A stretch of 64,000 bases of DNA from Microvenator marinus (GTDB lineage: Bacteria; Myxococcota_A; Bradymonadia; Bradymonadales; Bradymonadaceae), in contig NZ_CP042467.1 of NCBI RefSeq assembly GCF_007993755.1, positions 3,248,001 through 3,312,000 on the forward strand. Reading direction: 5' to 3'. This document shows, piece by piece, positions 17,317 to 27,472 of the stretch. Made by a program: the position numbers and the translations under genes. The notes under the pieces are model-generated. The model had not been told where the DNA came from, searched no databases, and was given only the letters and a program-made list of their open reading frames with translations. Every line of letters starts with the position of its first letter. Position 1 is the first letter of the stretch.

Positions 17317-17505
17317 ATGTTGACCCTGACCAGGAAGGTTGGTGAATCGATACGGATTGGTAACGATATAGAAATCGTCGTCAAAGAGATTCGTCGCAAT
17401 CAGGTTCGTATCGGAATAATCGCACCACGCGACGTGCCAATCTATCGAGAAGAAGTTTACGATAACCTCAAGCCTGAAGACGGTGATGAGGACCCTGAGT
17501 CCTAA
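17317..17505 (+). CDS. csrA: Carbon storage regulator CsrA
   Basis: A 62-residue RNA-binding global regulator that binds GGA motifs in mRNA leaders and blocks or stabilises translation. The sequence MLTLTRKVGESIRIG, then VVKEIRRNQVRIGI and APRDVPIYREEVY, is canonical, with a longer acidic tail. Start at 17317 is chosen because AAGGAG lies 9 bases upstream and the family begins MLxLTR; an ATG at 17308 would sit on the Shine-Dalgarno. It is not in a flagellar cluster. Its stop overlaps the stop of convergent pncB. Confidence 0.95.
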   Translation: MLTLTRKVGESIRIGNDIEIVVKEIRRNQVRIGIIAPRDVPIYREEVYDNLKPEDGDEDPES

Positions 17506-18950
17506 GGCTGCGCAAGCCCTCGGGCCTTGAGGATAAGCTCTGTTTTGAGCGTATGCAGTCTTGCGTCAAATCCCACTGGATATTCATGGGGGTTCATGAA
17601 TCTGCGAATCGACGCGTGGAATTTAAGCAGCTCAGTGCGCGCGCGCCGGCGTGCCGCCTCAGCGCCCGGGCTTTGATAGACACGAGAACCGTCCCTGAAT
17701 ATCGGAACGAGGAGCTCCTCAAATTCAAAGGTCGAGACCGGTTTTCGCCTCGTGAAATCAGCCGGGTCCACAAGCGTTGCGGGTTCATCAATGCCAGAAA
17801 GTTCGTCGTAAATCAGGTCGCCTGCGTAGGTCTGACCATCAAAGTAGCGGCGAACGCCAAGGATGCCAGGCGTGGATACCTTCACCGCTTGTTCTGAGAG
17901 TTTGAGTCGATGTTCCCAATCGCCACCTTTCTCTCGAATCGCGGCGAGCTTGTATACGCCGCCGAGCGCGGGCTGGTCGTAGGCCGTGGCCAATTGTGTG
18001 CCGACGCCCCAGACATCAATTCTTGCGCCCTGAGCCTTCAAAGACTCGATGATATTCTCGTTCAAATCATTGCTCGCCACGATCTTGGCGTCGTTCAGCC
18101 CAGCCTGGTCCAGAATCTTTCGGGCCTCGATCGAAAGATAGGCTAAATCTCCGGAATCCAGACGAATTCCACCGAGTCGGTGCCCCTTTTCCTCAATGAT
18201 TTTGGCCATTTCAGTCGCACGACGCACACCGTCGAGGGTGTCGTAGGTATCCACCAAAAAGACCGAGTTATGAGGCATGGCGCGGGCATAAGCTTCAAAC
18301 GCTTCGCGCTCAGTATCAAAGGACATCACCCAGCTATGGGCGTGGGTTCCCTTCACAGGAATGCCGAATTTCATTCCGGCGAGCACGTTTGACGTGGCGT
18401 CAGCCCCGCCGACATATGCCGCGCGGCTGGCCGCCATGGCGCCATCTGGGCCCTGGGCACGTCTCATGCCGAACTCAAGGAGTTGATCGTCCTTCACGGC
18501 TTCTCGGAGCCGCGATGCTTTCGTAGCGATGAGTGTCTCGAAATTCACAAAATTCAGTAATGGCGTTTCAATCAGCTGACATTGTGAGATAGGACCCCGA
18601 ACTCGGATCAAGGGTTCGTTTGCAAAGACGGGTGTGCCCTCTTCCACGGCATCCACGTCGCATGTGAACTTGAGCTCGGCCATCGCATCCAGAAAGTCCT
18701 CAGAAAACAGACGTTTTCCGTCTGCACCCGTCAGTCTTGAAAGATAGGAGATTTCTTCACTTGAAAACCGAAAGTTCTCTAGAAACTCGGCGGCCCTTTC
18801 AAGCCCACATGCCAGCGCATAACCGCCTTTGAACGGGGGCTTCCTGAAGTAGAGATGGAAGACCGCCTCATCCTCGGCTTTGCCTGACTGGTAGTAGGCA
18901 TCGGCCATGGTGAGTTGGTAGAGATCGGTGAGAAGTACGGAGTGATTCAT
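17502..18950 (-). CDS. pncB: Nicotinate phosphoribosyltransferase
   Basis: Converts nicotinate and PRPP to nicotinate mononucleotide in the Preiss-Handler salvage route to NAD. The 482-residue protein starts LLTDLYQLTMADAYYQSG, typical of the family, and contains GTHAHSWVMSF (phosphoribosyl site), VDTYDTLDGV and IRLDSGDLAYLS segments. It overlaps the end of rph by 4 bases, so both are one operon. It converges tail-to-tail with csrA with overlapping stop codons. Two transhydrogenases nearby suggest a local nicotinamide-nucleotide theme. Confidence 0.94.
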   Translation of the reverse strand: MNHSVLLTDLYQLTMADAYYQSGKAEDEAVFHLYFRKPPFKGGYALACGLERAAEFLENFRFSSEEISYLSRLTGADGKRLFSEDFLDAMAELKFTCDVDAVEEGTPVFANEPLIRVRGPISQCQLIETPLLNFVNFETLIATKASRLREAVKDDQLLEFGMRRAQGPDGAMAASRAAYVGGADATSNVLAGMKFGIPVKGTHAHSWVMSFDTEREAFEAYARAMPHNSVFLVDTYDTLDGVRRATEMAKIIEEKGHRLGGIRLDSGDLAYLSIEARKILDQAGLNDAKIVASNDLNENIIESLKAQGARIDVWGVGTQLATAYDQPALGGVYKLAAIREKGGDWEHRLKLSEQAVKVSTPGILGVRRYFDGQTYAGDLIYDELSGIDEPATLVDPADFTRRKPVSTFEFEELLVPIFRDGSRVYQSPGAEAARRRARTELLKFHASIRRFMNPHEYPVGFDARLHTLKTELILKARGLAQP

Positions 18951-19699
18951 TCGAAAAGTGGGGCGTAGAACGGGTCTTCACCAAGGGCGGCCCGTTGGAT
19001 TTGATTTAGGTCCTTGATGCCTTTTTTGGCGAGCACGAGGAGCGAATCGAGCTCTTCCTGCGTATAGGTGGCTTCTTCGCCGGTTCCCTGAACTTCGATG
19101 AATCGGCCGGAACCGGTCATGACCACGTTCATATCGACCGCGGCTGCCACGTCTTCGACGTAAGGGAGGTCGAGCATGGCCACGCCGTCGACAACACCTA
19201 CCGAGACCGCTGCGACCGAGAAGTTAAGCGGGTTTTCTTCGATCAGGCCCTGATCTTTGAGGCGTTTGCAAGCCTGTGCCAGGGCGACGAACGCGCCGGT
19301 GATAGCGGTGGTTCGGGTGCCACCGTCGGCTTGGAGGACTTCGCAATCGAGCGTGATGGTGCGGGGTCCAAGCTTGTTGAGGTTCATGGCGGCGCGCAGG
19401 CTTCGGCCGATGAGTCGCTGGATTTCTTGAGTACGGCCACTGATCTGGCCACGCCGGCCTTCGCGATTGGAGCGAGGTGTGGTGGACGCGGGGAGCATCA
19501 TGTACTCGGCGGTCACCCAGCCTTTGCCGGGTTCTTCGCGTTGCATCCATCTCGGGACTGATTCCTCGATCGATGCCGAGCACCACAAGATGGTGTCGCC
19601 ACACCGGATGAGTACGGAGGACGCCGGGGACGCCGTGAAATCCGTGGTGATGAGTAGGGGTCGAAGTTCGTCGAGTTCGCGTCCGTCGTGTCTCTGCAT
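18947..19699 (-). CDS. rph: Ribonuclease PH
   Basis: Phosphate-dependent 3'-5' exoribonuclease that trims tRNA and rRNA precursors. It begins [13 protein letters not shown] and carries the [34 protein letters not shown] and [13 protein letters not shown] motifs; 250 residues, normal length. GGAG lies 6 bases before the ATG. It is first in the rph-pncB operon, with sthA divergent upstream. Confidence 0.95.
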   Translation of the reverse strand: MQRHDGRELDELRPLLITTDFTASPASSVLIRCGDTILWCSASIEESVPRWMQREEPGKGWVTAEYMMLPASTTPRSNREGRRGQISGRTQEIQRLIGRSLRAAMNLNKLGPRTITLDCEVLQADGGTRTTAITGAFVALAQACKRLKDQGLIEENPLNFSVAAVSVGVVDGVAMLDLPYVEDVAAAVDMNVVMTGSGRFIEVQGTGEEATYTQEELDSLLVLAKKGIKDLNQIQRAALGEDPFYAPLFE

Positions 19700-19812
19700 T
19701 CTTTGCTCCTTTGGTTTACAACTTTGAACTTGGTAGACGACGTGGGGTATGCGGTCAACGCTCTCGGTGGTATAAGCCTTGCCCGAAGATTCCCCGGTCC
19801 AAAGGAACTCAG

Positions 19813-21198
19813 ATGATGTACGACGTGGTGGTGATAGGAAGTGGCCCAGGCGGTGAAGGCGCGGCGATGACGGCCGCGAAGGCTGGGAAGAAGGTGGCGA
19901 TTATCGACCGCTACAAAGAGGTCGGTGGTGGTTGTGTGCACTGGGGAACGATTCCGAGCAAGGTGCTGCGCCACGCGGTGATGGAGTACGTGGATTTCCG
20001 GAAGAATCCGCTCTTCCAGAGTCATATCGAGAATCTGAACGTCACGTTCCCACAGCTTCTCGGAGCGGCCGGGCGAGTGATTGAAAAACAATCGAGCCTA
20101 CGTAAAAGATTTTATGAGCGAAACACCGTTCGCTTTATCGACGGACACGCCCGATTTGTGGACCCGAACACCGTTGAGGTGATGAGTGACGAGAACGTCA
20201 TCGAGCGTGTGACCGGAAAGAAATTTGTGATTGCGGTGGGAACTAAACCCTATCGTCCTTCCGATGTGGATTTCAAACATCCGCGAGTTTTGGACGCCGA
20301 CACGGTGCTTCAGCTGGACACGACTCCAGGCACGATCACCATTTACGGTGCGGGTGTTATCGGTTGTGAGTACGCGTCGATCTTCAGGAATCTCGACTGC
20401 AAGATTAACCTGGTCAACACGCGCGACAAGCTCCTTAGCTTCCTCGATGACGAGATTATTGATGCGCTGAGCTACCATCTTCGCGATCAGGGCGCGCTGA
20501 TTCGGCATAATGAAGAGTACGCCAAAGTGGTGCCTTTTGATGACCACGTGGAGCTTCATCTCAAGTCAGGCAAAGTGCTCAAGAGTGAGTATCTGCTTTG
20601 GGCTCAGGGGCGCACTGGCAATACCAAGGGGCTTGGGCTTGAGAATGTGGAGCTCTCTACGAACTCGAGATTGCAGCTCGACGTTAATGAGAATTACCAG
20701 ACCTCACAGCCGCATATCTACGCCGTGGGCGATGTGGTGGGCTTTCCGGGGCTTGCTTCGGCGAGTTACGATCAGGGGCGTTTTGCGGCGCAACATGCGG
20801 TGCATGGGGAGTGCAATCGGCGTCTTGTGGACAACATTCCATCAGGGATTTGGACCAGTCCGGAGATCTCTTGCATTGGGCCGACCGAGAAGGAATTGAC
20901 CGAAAAACAAATCCCCTATGAAGTCGGACACGCCCTCTTCCGAAGCCTCGCCCGCGCCCAGATTGTGCGCTGTGAGGTTGGGATGCTCAAGATTCTCTTC
21001 CACCGCGAGACGCATGAGATCTTGGCGATTCACTGTTTTGGGCATCAGGCGGCCGAGATCGTACACATTGGACAGGCGATCATGGCCCAGAAGAACGGCG
21101 CGAATACGCTTCACTATTTTGCGGATACCACGTTCAACTATCCAACCATGGCCGAGGCCTACCGTGTGGCCGCGCTGAACGGGCTTAATCGGCTTTAG
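19813..21198 (+). CDS. sthA: Soluble pyridine nucleotide transhydrogenase
   Basis: Cytoplasmic FAD enzyme that transfers hydride between NADPH and NAD. FAD-binding [10 protein letters not shown] at the N-terminus, [13 protein letters not shown] in place of the redox CxxxxC of related disulphide reductases (only one Cys kept, as in SthA), the NAD(P) site [14 protein letters not shown], and [13 protein letters not shown] are visible. Length from 19813 is 461 residues. AAAGGA precedes the start; the frame stays open upstream to 19711. The 3' end overlaps the convergent TVP38-like gene by 14 bases. Confidence 0.94.
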   Translation: MMYDVVVIGSGPGGEGAAMTAAKAGKKVAIIDRYKEVGGGCVHWGTIPSKVLRHAVMEYVDFRKNPLFQSHIENLNVTFPQLLGAAGRVIEKQSSLRKRFYERNTVRFIDGHARFVDPNTVEVMSDENVIERVTGKKFVIAVGTKPYRPSDVDFKHPRVLDADTVLQLDTTPGTITIYGAGVIGCEYASIFRNLDCKINLVNTRDKLLSFLDDEIIDALSYHLRDQGALIRHNEEYAKVVPFDDHVELHLKSGKVLKSEYLLWAQGRTGNTKGLGLENVELSTNSRLQLDVNENYQTSQPHIYAVGDVVGFPGLASASYDQGRFAAQHAVHGECNRRLVDNIPSGIWTSPEISCIGPTEKELTEKQIPYEVGHALFRSLARAQIVRCEVGMLKILFHRETHEILAIHCFGHQAAEIVHIGQAIMAQKNGANTLHYFADTTFNYPTMAEAYRVAALNGLNRL

Positions 21199-21871
21199 TC
21201 CGTTTCTTCAACCGGTTCAGGACCCAGGGAAGGGCGAGGCTTAGCGCGAACAACGCAAGCGCTACGGCACTGCGCGCAGATACCAGTTCGCTCAAGTCTC
21301 CGGCTTGCCACGCCTGCCTGATAGCGCTCCCCATGAACACAAAGACAAACGTGCCGGGGAGGATTCCGAGGAGCGTTCCCCAGAAGAAGTCTCGGAATCT
21401 GATGCCGCTCAGTGGTGCCAAGTAGTTGAGCACTACGAAGGGAACGTAGGCCATCCTCAGGTACGCTACTGCCATGAGCCCCCGAGTGGTCATGAGGTCG
21501 TTGATCTTACTGGTCCACTGGCCCACTCTGCCTTCGGAGCCGAGGACCTCGTTGACCGCGTCGCGGCCGAGATAGCGTGCGATAAAGAAGGACAATGTCG
21601 CCCCGATCATTGCCCCGATGATCACCAGTGCAAACGCGATATGGAGCGGGAAGACAGCGCCGCCGATCAGCGTAATCACAGTCCCAGGAGCGGTGAGCAC
21701 GATAAGTATGGCGTAGCCGACCACGTAGATGAGTGGGCCGAGTAGGCCTAGCTCGACGAGCTTTTCTTCGATCAGGGCGTGGTTGCTAAGTGCGGGAAGC
21801 CCCCAGAACTGGATCAGAATGAGGGCGGCGCCAAGGAAGATGACCAGACCGGTGAATTTAAGCCATTTCAT
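21185..21871 (-). CDS. TVP38/TMEM64 (DedA-related) membrane protein
   Basis: A 228-residue inner-membrane protein with about five hydrophobic segments and the family core [28 protein letters not shown]-like region near 50-75. The re-entrant [10 protein letters not shown] segment (about 112-121) and the [20 protein letters not shown] region follow. Family members (YdjX, DedA) are linked to lipid scramblase or undecaprenyl-phosphate recycling functions. It is the third gene of the OmpA-lipoprotein operon, 17 bases after the preceding gene. Confidence 0.85.
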   Translation of the reverse strand: MKWLKFTGLVIFLGAALILIQFWGLPALSNHALIEEKLVELGLLGPLIYVVGYAILIVLTAPGTVITLIGGAVFPLHIAFALVIIGAMIGATLSFFIARYLGRDAVNEVLGSEGRVGQWTSKINDLMTTRGLMAVAYLRMAYVPFVVLNYLAPLSGIRFRDFFWGTLLGILPGTFVFVFMGSAIRQAWQAGDLSELVSARSAVALALFALSLALPWVLNRLKKRTKAD

Positions 21872-21888
21872 ACTCGATGCCGCGATTG

Positions 21889-22638
21889 CTAAAGGAGTGA
21901 GATTCCGCGGTAGGTCGTGCGCATGACACGCTCAAGGCGTTCGGTTCGGTTTTCTAGAGTTGCGTTGACACGGCGAGCTAGTTCTTCGAGGCGGTCGAAC
22001 TCTTCGCGCGCAGCACGAATGCGGGTCATGGAGAGTTCGAAGTCGTCGTCGGTGTACTCTGGGCGGCGGCGGTTGAGTTCGTTTTCGGTCTGACGAAGGT
22101 CTGCGCGTGCGGCAGCAACCCAGGTCAAGACCTCCTGAATCACGCGCGGTGCCCTAAGGAGTGCTTGGTCGATTTCGGCCTTGTTGTGGCGCAATTTGTC
22201 CACCACTCGAATGGCGTCGAGCGCCTCTTCGCGCTCTGGTGGTGGGAGTTCGTAGAGCGCGGTTTCCAGCGCAGGAAGTGGAGGAACGGCGCATTTGACG
22301 CCCAACTTGTCGGCGACGATTGCAGGCTCGGATTCTGGCTCCACTTCTTCCCAGACGGCTTGCGTGACACATGCCATCGCGGTGTGTTTGAAGAGGTCTT
22401 TTGGGAACGGGTCCTCGTACGAAATCTTGGCGTCGAAGAACCGGGTTTCAAGGGATTCGACCTCCAAAATAGCGCTGCTCAACGAGTTCTCAAGCTCTAC
22501 GAGCTGGTTGAGTCTGCTCTGCGTGCGCTCGACTTGGGGCGCGACTTCTACCGGCGCAAGGCCGGTGGTGCGGCCGCAGCTCAGCCCCAGAACAAAACTG
22601 AGGGCGAGCCCCAAAGATTTAAGAGAAGGTCGTGACAT
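21889..22638 (-). CDS. Lipoprotein with helical domain, function unknown
   Basis: No family recognised. From the start at 22638 (MSRPSLKSLGLALSFVLGLSCG, lipobox Cys21) the protein has 249 residues. The body is mostly helical and charged, with predicted coiled coils at about 25-60 and 170-235. Two Cys in the mature part (near 96 and 118) could form a disulphide. The frame stays open to 22800, overlapping the upstream OmpA gene, but the signal peptide fixes the start. No strong Shine-Dalgarno is seen. It lies 10 bases after the OmpA-type lipoprotein, so the two may act together at the outer membrane. Confidence 0.65.
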   Translation of the reverse strand: MSRPSLKSLGLALSFVLGLSCGRTTGLAPVEVAPQVERTQSRLNQLVELENSLSSAILEVESLETRFFDAKISYEDPFPKDLFKHTAMACVTQAVWEEVEPESEPAIVADKLGVKCAVPPLPALETALYELPPPEREEALDAIRVVDKLRHNKAEIDQALLRAPRVIQEVLTWVAAARADLRQTENELNRRRPEYTDDDFELSMTRIRAAREEFDRLEELARRVNATLENRTERLERVMRTTYRGISLL

Positions 22639-22648
22639 CACGACCAGA

Positions 22649-23485
22649 TTACCCCTCGAGGACTTCTTTTGGAAGCTTCGGGAGCTCGTCGAGGTTCGGA
22701 AGGAGGATGATTTCGATACGACGATTAGCCGCTTTGCCATCATCCGTGCTGTTATCCGCGACCGGGTCAAATTCGCCGTAGCCTGCAGCAGCCATGGCAT
22801 TTGGCGAGACGCCAGCCTCTTGCAGGTAGGTCACGACGTTGACCGCGCGTGCCGTGGAGAGCTCCCAGTTCGACTTAAACCGCCCGGAAGAAATCGGCAC
22901 ATTATCGGTGTGACCAGCGACCAAGAACTTGCGGTTTTGAATGGTCGCAAGGATGCCGGCGAGCTCGGTGAGCGCGTCTTGTCCTTCCTTTTTGACGTCG
23001 GTTTTTCCGGACTCAAAGAGGATATTGTTGGAGAGCTGAAGGACCATATTTCCGTTGCGGATTTTGACCTGGAGCTTTCCGGTTTTGACCATGCTCGCGA
23101 GCTGTTCGGTGAGTTTTCGGTACTCGGCGAGTCGCTTCTCTTGAAGCACTTTTTGTTTGCGCAGCTCGTCGAGTTCCGTTTTGGTTGCCGCAAGAGCTTT
23201 CTCGAGGCCACCCGTCTTATCTTCGTACATAGAGAGCTCGGCTCGAGCATCAGCGATCTCGGCCGAGAGTTGTGTTTCTTTGGTTTCGAGCTCGGCGATT
23301 CGTCCTTCGAGTTCCGCGATTTTTTGATTGAGCGCTGCCTCGTTTTGCTCTTTTTCCTGCTGGGTTTCCGCGAGCTGCATGCGCGTGTTTTCGAGATCTT
23401 TGACTACCGCGTTGTGCACATCTTCGCTGATGCCACAGGCGCTCAAAGAGATTGCGAGCAATGAAAGAATAATCTTCTTGATCAT
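22649..23485 (-). CDS. OmpA-family lipoprotein with long coiled coil
   Basis: A 278-residue lipoprotein: lipobox LSAC (Cys17), a coiled coil from about 25 to 130 (rich in E, Q, K, L), then an OmpA/MotB-like peptidoglycan-binding domain (about 145-260) with GHTDNVPI, NWELSTARAVNV, GYGEFDPV and NRRIEI motifs. It probably tethers the outer membrane to peptidoglycan across a helical spacer. Start at 23485 is supported by GAGG 5 bases upstream. First gene of a three-gene envelope operon. Confidence 0.88.
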   Translation of the reverse strand: MIKKIILSLLAISLSACGISEDVHNAVVKDLENTRMQLAETQQEKEQNEAALNQKIAELEGRIAELETKETQLSAEIADARAELSMYEDKTGGLEKALAATKTELDELRKQKVLQEKRLAEYRKLTEQLASMVKTGKLQVKIRNGNMVLQLSNNILFESGKTDVKKEGQDALTELAGILATIQNRKFLVAGHTDNVPISSGRFKSNWELSTARAVNVVTYLQEAGVSPNAMAAAGYGEFDPVADNSTDDGKAANRRIEIILLPNLDELPKLPKEVLEG

Positions 23486-23621
23486 GTCATCCTCTTGGTT
23501 TGTTGGCTGCGCAGGTGAGTGCGCAAGACCGTTCATTTAAAAACAACTTGGGGCGACCTTACTCGAAAACCGAATGCAGGGCAGCCCCAAATATGTTTCC
23601 AGGGTCAGAGGATGGAGGCTG

Positions 23622-23638
23622 TGGACATTTTATGTCCA
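23622..23638. promoter_or_regulatory. Inverted repeat, candidate activator site
   Basis: TGGACAT-TTT-ATGTCCA, a perfect 7-bp inverted repeat with a 3-base spacer, 108 bases upstream of the sigma-54-like promoter. Enhancer-binding proteins of sigma-54 commonly bind inverted repeats at about this distance. It could also serve the divergent lipoprotein operon. Confidence 0.45.
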
Positions 23639-23746
23639 TGGTGTGCGCATCTGCTGTTTTGGTGAGCAAGCTGTCGCACTTCAGTCCAACCCCGGCGACG
23701 CCGATAACAATCGGAATAATAGGAGCTTATGGCGTTGCGGCAGTTT

Positions 23747-23762
23747 TGGCACGAGTTTCGCT
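23747..23762 (+). promoter_or_regulatory. Candidate sigma-54 promoter
   Basis: TGGCACGAGTTTCGCT matches the sigma-54 consensus TGGCACG-N4-TTGCW at all but one position. The invariant -24 GG and -12 GC are correctly spaced by 10 bases. The predicted start site leaves a leader of about 37 bases before the ATG at 23811. Confidence 0.5.
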
Positions 23763-23810
23763 CTAACACCCTGCATGTCCGAGAGGACGAACAATACGAT
23801 GGAGTTTGAA

Positions 23811-24428
23811 ATGAAAAATGTTCTGATGATGATGGCAGCGACTTGTTTGGTGTTCTTTTCACAAGCGGCGAACGCACAAGAGGCCCAATTGAGCGCTCAG
23901 GAACAGGTGGCGGTTGCGCAGGAGAAGGCCGCTCAGATCAGTTTTGCACACGCGCAAAAGATGGCGGATCGTAAGGCGCGTGCGGGACGACCTGACCTTG
24001 ATGTGACTAGCGACGGTCGAGTCACGAGCTTTGGCCGTGTTCTTGAGGGCGAGGAGCTCTACTACGCACTCGGGAGGCCAGACCTCGCTGAGGCCTACTC
24101 CGAGGCTCAGCGGGATGTCCAGGTTGGCAAGGGTCTGATCGTGGTCGGGAGTGCGGGTCTTGTCATCTCTACGATCATGATGACAGCTGAGCTTGGTAGT
24201 TTTGCAGCATCCTTCGCAACTCCTGCGGGAGCAGGTCGTGGTGCGGTACCCTCAGGGATTTCTTTTGTGGCAGGTATCGCGTCAGTGACCGCGCTCGCTG
24301 GAGGGTTCCATCTGAAGAACCAGACAGTCGACCCGTTGTCACCGAACGAGAAAATTGAGCTTCTGGAGAACCAGTTTGGCGAGGGAGCGGTCAACTCCCC
24401 GAAGTTTCAGGCCACGATGAAGTTCTAA
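23811..24428 (+). CDS. Exported protein with two hydrophobic segments, unknown
   Basis: No family recognised. From 23811 (GGAG 7 bases upstream) the protein has 205 residues: signal peptide [20 protein letters not shown] cut near ANAQE, a helical Gln/Ala-rich segment, a central part, and two hydrophobic helices at about 105-130 and 150-170 flanking a Gly/Ala-rich turn. It may be a small envelope protein inserted in a membrane after export. The longer open frame to 23574 is not supported. The upstream region has a sigma-54-like promoter, so expression may be conditional. It overlaps convergent pntB by 4 bases. Confidence 0.65.
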   Translation: MKNVLMMMAATCLVFFSQAANAQEAQLSAQEQVAVAQEKAAQISFAHAQKMADRKARAGRPDLDVTSDGRVTSFGRVLEGEELYYALGRPDLAEAYSEAQRDVQVGKGLIVVGSAGLVISTIMMTAELGSFAASFATPAGAGRGAVPSGISFVAGIASVTALAGGFHLKNQTVDPLSPNEKIELLENQFGEGAVNSPKFQATMKF

Positions 24429-25813
24429 AGGCTCTTGAGGATCTCGTCCACGGTGGCTCTGGCGTCACCAAAGCACATCGAGGTGTTTTCGCGGAAGAAG
24501 AGTGAGTTGCCAACTCCCGCATACCCCGCGGCCATCCCCCGTTTGAAGACGAAGACTTCGCCCGCATGCCAGACCTCGAGTTGGGGCATCCCGTAGATTG
24601 GGCTGTTTCGGTCGCTCAGGGCATCGGGGTTGACGATATCGTTCGCGCCGATCACCAAGACGACGTCGGTTTTTTCGAAGTCGTCGTTGATATCCTCCAT
24701 TTCGAGCACGATTTCGTAGGGGATGTCGGCTTCGGCCAGAAGCACGTTCATATGTCCTGGCATGCGCCCGGCGACGGGGTGAATTCCGAAGAAGACCTGA
24801 ACGCCGGAGTCGCGAAGCTGGCGTGTAATCTGGCTCACGCCGTGTTGGGCCTTGGCCACGGCCATGCCATATCCGGGTACGATCACCACCCGTTTTGCGG
24901 CCTTAAGTTTGGCCGCGACGTCGGCGGGAACCACCGCGCGTACTTCGCCCAACTCGCCGTCTGGTGCGGTGACGGTTTTTCCTTCGGAGGTGCCGAACCC
25001 GCCAAAGACCACGTTCCAGATGGAGCGGTTCATGGCGCGGCACATGATATAGCTGAGGATGGCGCCGGAGCTTCCGACGAGTGCACCTGTGACGATGAGC
25101 AGGTCGTTCGAGAGCATGAATCCCGCGGCTGCTGCGGCCCAGCCCGAGTACGAGTTTAGGAGGGAGACGACCACGGGCATGTCTGCGCCGCCGATGGCCA
25201 TGACGAGGTGGATGCCGAGAACCGAGGCGATGGCGGTGTTGATGAGTAGGAAGTTCAGGCCCGTGTCGCCTGCCGTGGCGAACATCACGCCGAGCACGAT
25301 GATGCCGGCGACCATGGCGATATTGATGGCGTGGCGTGCAGGGAGCAGGAGCGGGGCGCCACCCATTTTACCGGAGAGTTTCAGGTAGGCGATGATGGAG
25401 CCTGTGAAGGTGAGCGCACCAACTGCCACAGCGACGTAGACTTCGATGAGGAAGACCACGGTGTGGGCTGCCGCGTCTTGTCCGAGGTAGGTCGCAAAGC
25501 CCACGAGTGTGGCGGCGAGCCCGACGAAGCTGTGAAGGATGGCGACGAGCTCGGGCATCATGGTCATGGCCACGCGTCTCGCGGCGAACGCGCCCATCGC
25601 GCCGCCTACCGCAAGGGCAGCCAGCATCAGGCCGAGCGCGAGTGTTGGGTCGGCAAAAAACGTGGCTACGATGGCGAGTGTCATGCCGGCGATGCCCATC
25701 GCATTTCCGCGCCGCGCGCTTTCCTCGCGTGAGAGGCTCCCGAGGCTCATGATGAAGAGCACGGAGGCCACGAGATAGACCATCGTGAGGAGGTTGTCGG
25801 GTAGTTCAAACAT
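24425..25813 (-). CDS. pntB: Proton-translocating NAD(P) transhydrogenase, beta subunit
   Basis: Inner-membrane subunit that binds NADP(H) and carries most of the proton channel; the enzyme uses proton-motive force to reduce NADP with NADH. The 462-residue protein has about nine membrane segments (to about 270) and the dIII NADP-binding domain with [33 protein letters not shown] and [12 protein letters not shown]. It overlaps pntA by 8 bases and converges with the exported-protein gene. Confidence 0.95.
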   Translation of the reverse strand: MFELPDNLLTMVYLVASVLFIMSLGSLSREESARRGNAMGIAGMTLAIVATFFADPTLALGLMLAALAVGGAMGAFAARRVAMTMMPELVAILHSFVGLAATLVGFATYLGQDAAAHTVVFLIEVYVAVAVGALTFTGSIIAYLKLSGKMGGAPLLLPARHAINIAMVAGIIVLGVMFATAGDTGLNFLLINTAIASVLGIHLVMAIGGADMPVVVSLLNSYSGWAAAAAGFMLSNDLLIVTGALVGSSGAILSYIMCRAMNRSIWNVVFGGFGTSEGKTVTAPDGELGEVRAVVPADVAAKLKAAKRVVIVPGYGMAVAKAQHGVSQITRQLRDSGVQVFFGIHPVAGRMPGHMNVLLAEADIPYEIVLEMEDINDDFEKTDVVLVIGANDIVNPDALSDRNSPIYGMPQLEVWHAGEVFVFKRGMAAGYAGVGNSLFFRENTSMCFGDARATVDEILKSL

Positions 25814-27377
25814 GTTGACCTCCTTTGGTTGCTTTGTCCGAACGGAACATCGCGAGCATGCGTTGGGTTACGAGGAACCCACCGAAGACGTTGATGCTGG
25901 CCACCAGCGTGGCGAGTCCACCGAGCGCTAGGACGACTTGTGATGAGTCCGTTTTCATCTGCAGCAGTCCGCCTAGAATGATGATCCCGCTGATGGCGTT
26001 GGTGACGCTCATGAGTGGCGTGTGGAGCGAGGCTTTGACGTTCCAAATCACCTTCCAGCCCACGAAACACGCGAGCACAAAGATGGCCAGGTGTTGAATG
26101 AAATTAGATGGCGCTTTGAGCCCGATGACCACGGCGAGGGTTATGAGAATTAGGCTCGCGATGAAACCCGCGGGTGATTTCTTGGGCGCACTATCTAGCA
26201 GCGGGGCTGGGTCGACGGGTATCGGGGCGCGCTCGGCCGGTGGTGTGTGGGCCGGCGTTTCGAGCGGCGGAGGTGGCCACATCTTTTCGCCGTCTTGGAG
26301 CACGATCATCTGCCGGAAGATATCGTCTTCGAGGTCGATCTTAAACGCGTCGGCTTTGCCGAGAAGGCCGATGAGTTGGGCGATATTCCTGCTGAAGAAG
26401 TCCGAGGCGTGTGTGGGCATTCGGCTTGTGAGGTCCGTGTAGCCGATGATTTGTACGCCGTTGAACTCGACGATTTCATCGGCCTTGGTGAGCTCACAAT
26501 TGCCGCCGGTTTCGGCCGCGAGGTCCACAACCACCGAGCCCTCACGCATGGCCTCTAGCATCTCTTGTTTGACGAGCGTGGGTGCGCGTCTTCCCGGGAT
26601 AGCCGCGGTCGTAATGACGATATCGGTTTTTGGGGCGAGGTCCTTAAAGAGCTTCATCTCAGCGGCGATGAACTCGGGGCTCATGACTTTGGCGTAGCCG
26701 CCTGTGCCCTCTCCAGACTCCTCGAACTCCACGTTAAGCGCCTTGGCGCCGAGGGTTTCGATCTCCTCTTTGACGGCTTCGCGTGTGTCGAAGGCGCTGA
26801 CCTGTGCTCCAAGATCACGTGCCGCGGCGATGGCCGCGAGTCCGGCGACGCCTGCGCCGATGACGAGCACGTTCGCCGGGTCGGACTTTCCTGCGGCCGT
26901 GAATTGAGCACCGAAGCATCTGCCATAGACTTGTGCTGCTTCGATCACGGCTCGGTAGCCGGAGATGGCGGCTTGTGAGCTGAGAACGTCCACGGCCTGC
27001 GCGCGCGAGATGCGCGGGATGGCGTCGAGGGCGAGCACGGTTGCCTTTTGAGCCGCGAGAGTCTCGATGAGCTCTGGGTTTTGTGCGGGCCAGAAGAGGC
27101 AGATGATGATTTGGCCTTCGCGGGCGTTCTGGGCCTCTTCGGTGCTCGGTGGGCGGACTTTGAGGACGATATCGGACTCGGTCCAGATTTCGCTCGAGCT
27201 CGGTACGATACGTGCCCCAGCCTCCTCATAGACCGAGTCTGGAAGACGGGCATCGCGGCCTGCATTGTGCTCGATGAGGACTTCGTAGCCCATCTTGACG
27301 TATTGCTTGACGGTATCGGGAACTGCGGCCACGCGCTTTTCGCGAGCGGCCGTCTCTTTTAAGACGCCGATCTTCAC
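25806..27377 (-). CDS. pntA: Proton-translocating NAD(P) transhydrogenase, alpha subunit
   Basis: The NAD(H)-binding subunit, 523 residues, in the undivided E. coli arrangement. The N-terminal dI domain starts [20 protein letters not shown] and has the [20 protein letters not shown] Rossmann motif and [14 protein letters not shown] Pro-rich hinge (about 370-400) leads to four C-terminal membrane helices. It is first in pntA-pntB, with a LytS-like kinase gene divergent upstream. Confidence 0.95.
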   Translation of the reverse strand: MKIGVLKETAAREKRVAAVPDTVKQYVKMGYEVLIEHNAGRDARLPDSVYEEAGARIVPSSSEIWTESDIVLKVRPPSTEEAQNAREGQIIICLFWPAQNPELIETLAAQKATVLALDAIPRISRAQAVDVLSSQAAISGYRAVIEAAQVYGRCFGAQFTAAGKSDPANVLVIGAGVAGLAAIAAARDLGAQVSAFDTREAVKEEIETLGAKALNVEFEESGEGTGGYAKVMSPEFIAAEMKLFKDLAPKTDIVITTAAIPGRRAPTLVKQEMLEAMREGSVVVDLAAETGGNCELTKADEIVEFNGVQIIGYTDLTSRMPTHASDFFSRNIAQLIGLLGKADAFKIDLEDDIFRQMIVLQDGEKMWPPPPLETPAHTPPAERAPIPVDPAPLLDSAPKKSPAGFIASLILITLAVVIGLKAPSNFIQHLAIFVLACFVGWKVIWNVKASLHTPLMSVTNAISGIIILGGLLQMKTDSSQVVLALGGLATLVASINVFGGFLVTQRMLAMFRSDKATKGGQHV

Positions 27378-27472
27378 GGGAACTCCTTAATTACATTGTG
27401 GAGTTTTTGTACTGCTCTTGCGGCAACTTGTCTACGAGGGCTAGAGTTTGGTCCTCTGCTCTTAGGTCTTGA

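Larger units (their letters stand above)
23486..23810. other. Divergent intergenic region with sigma-54-type signals
   Basis: 325 bases without a convincing gene between the OmpA-type lipoprotein operon and a secreted protein gene. It holds a 17-base inverted repeat (23622-23638) and a sigma-54-like promoter (23747-23762). The frames crossing it have no coding signs. Confidence 0.6.

Noticed and set aside
22295-23464. Plus-strand open frame of 389 codons
   Set aside because: Antisense to the two lipoprotein genes, which have clear signal peptides and an OmpA domain.
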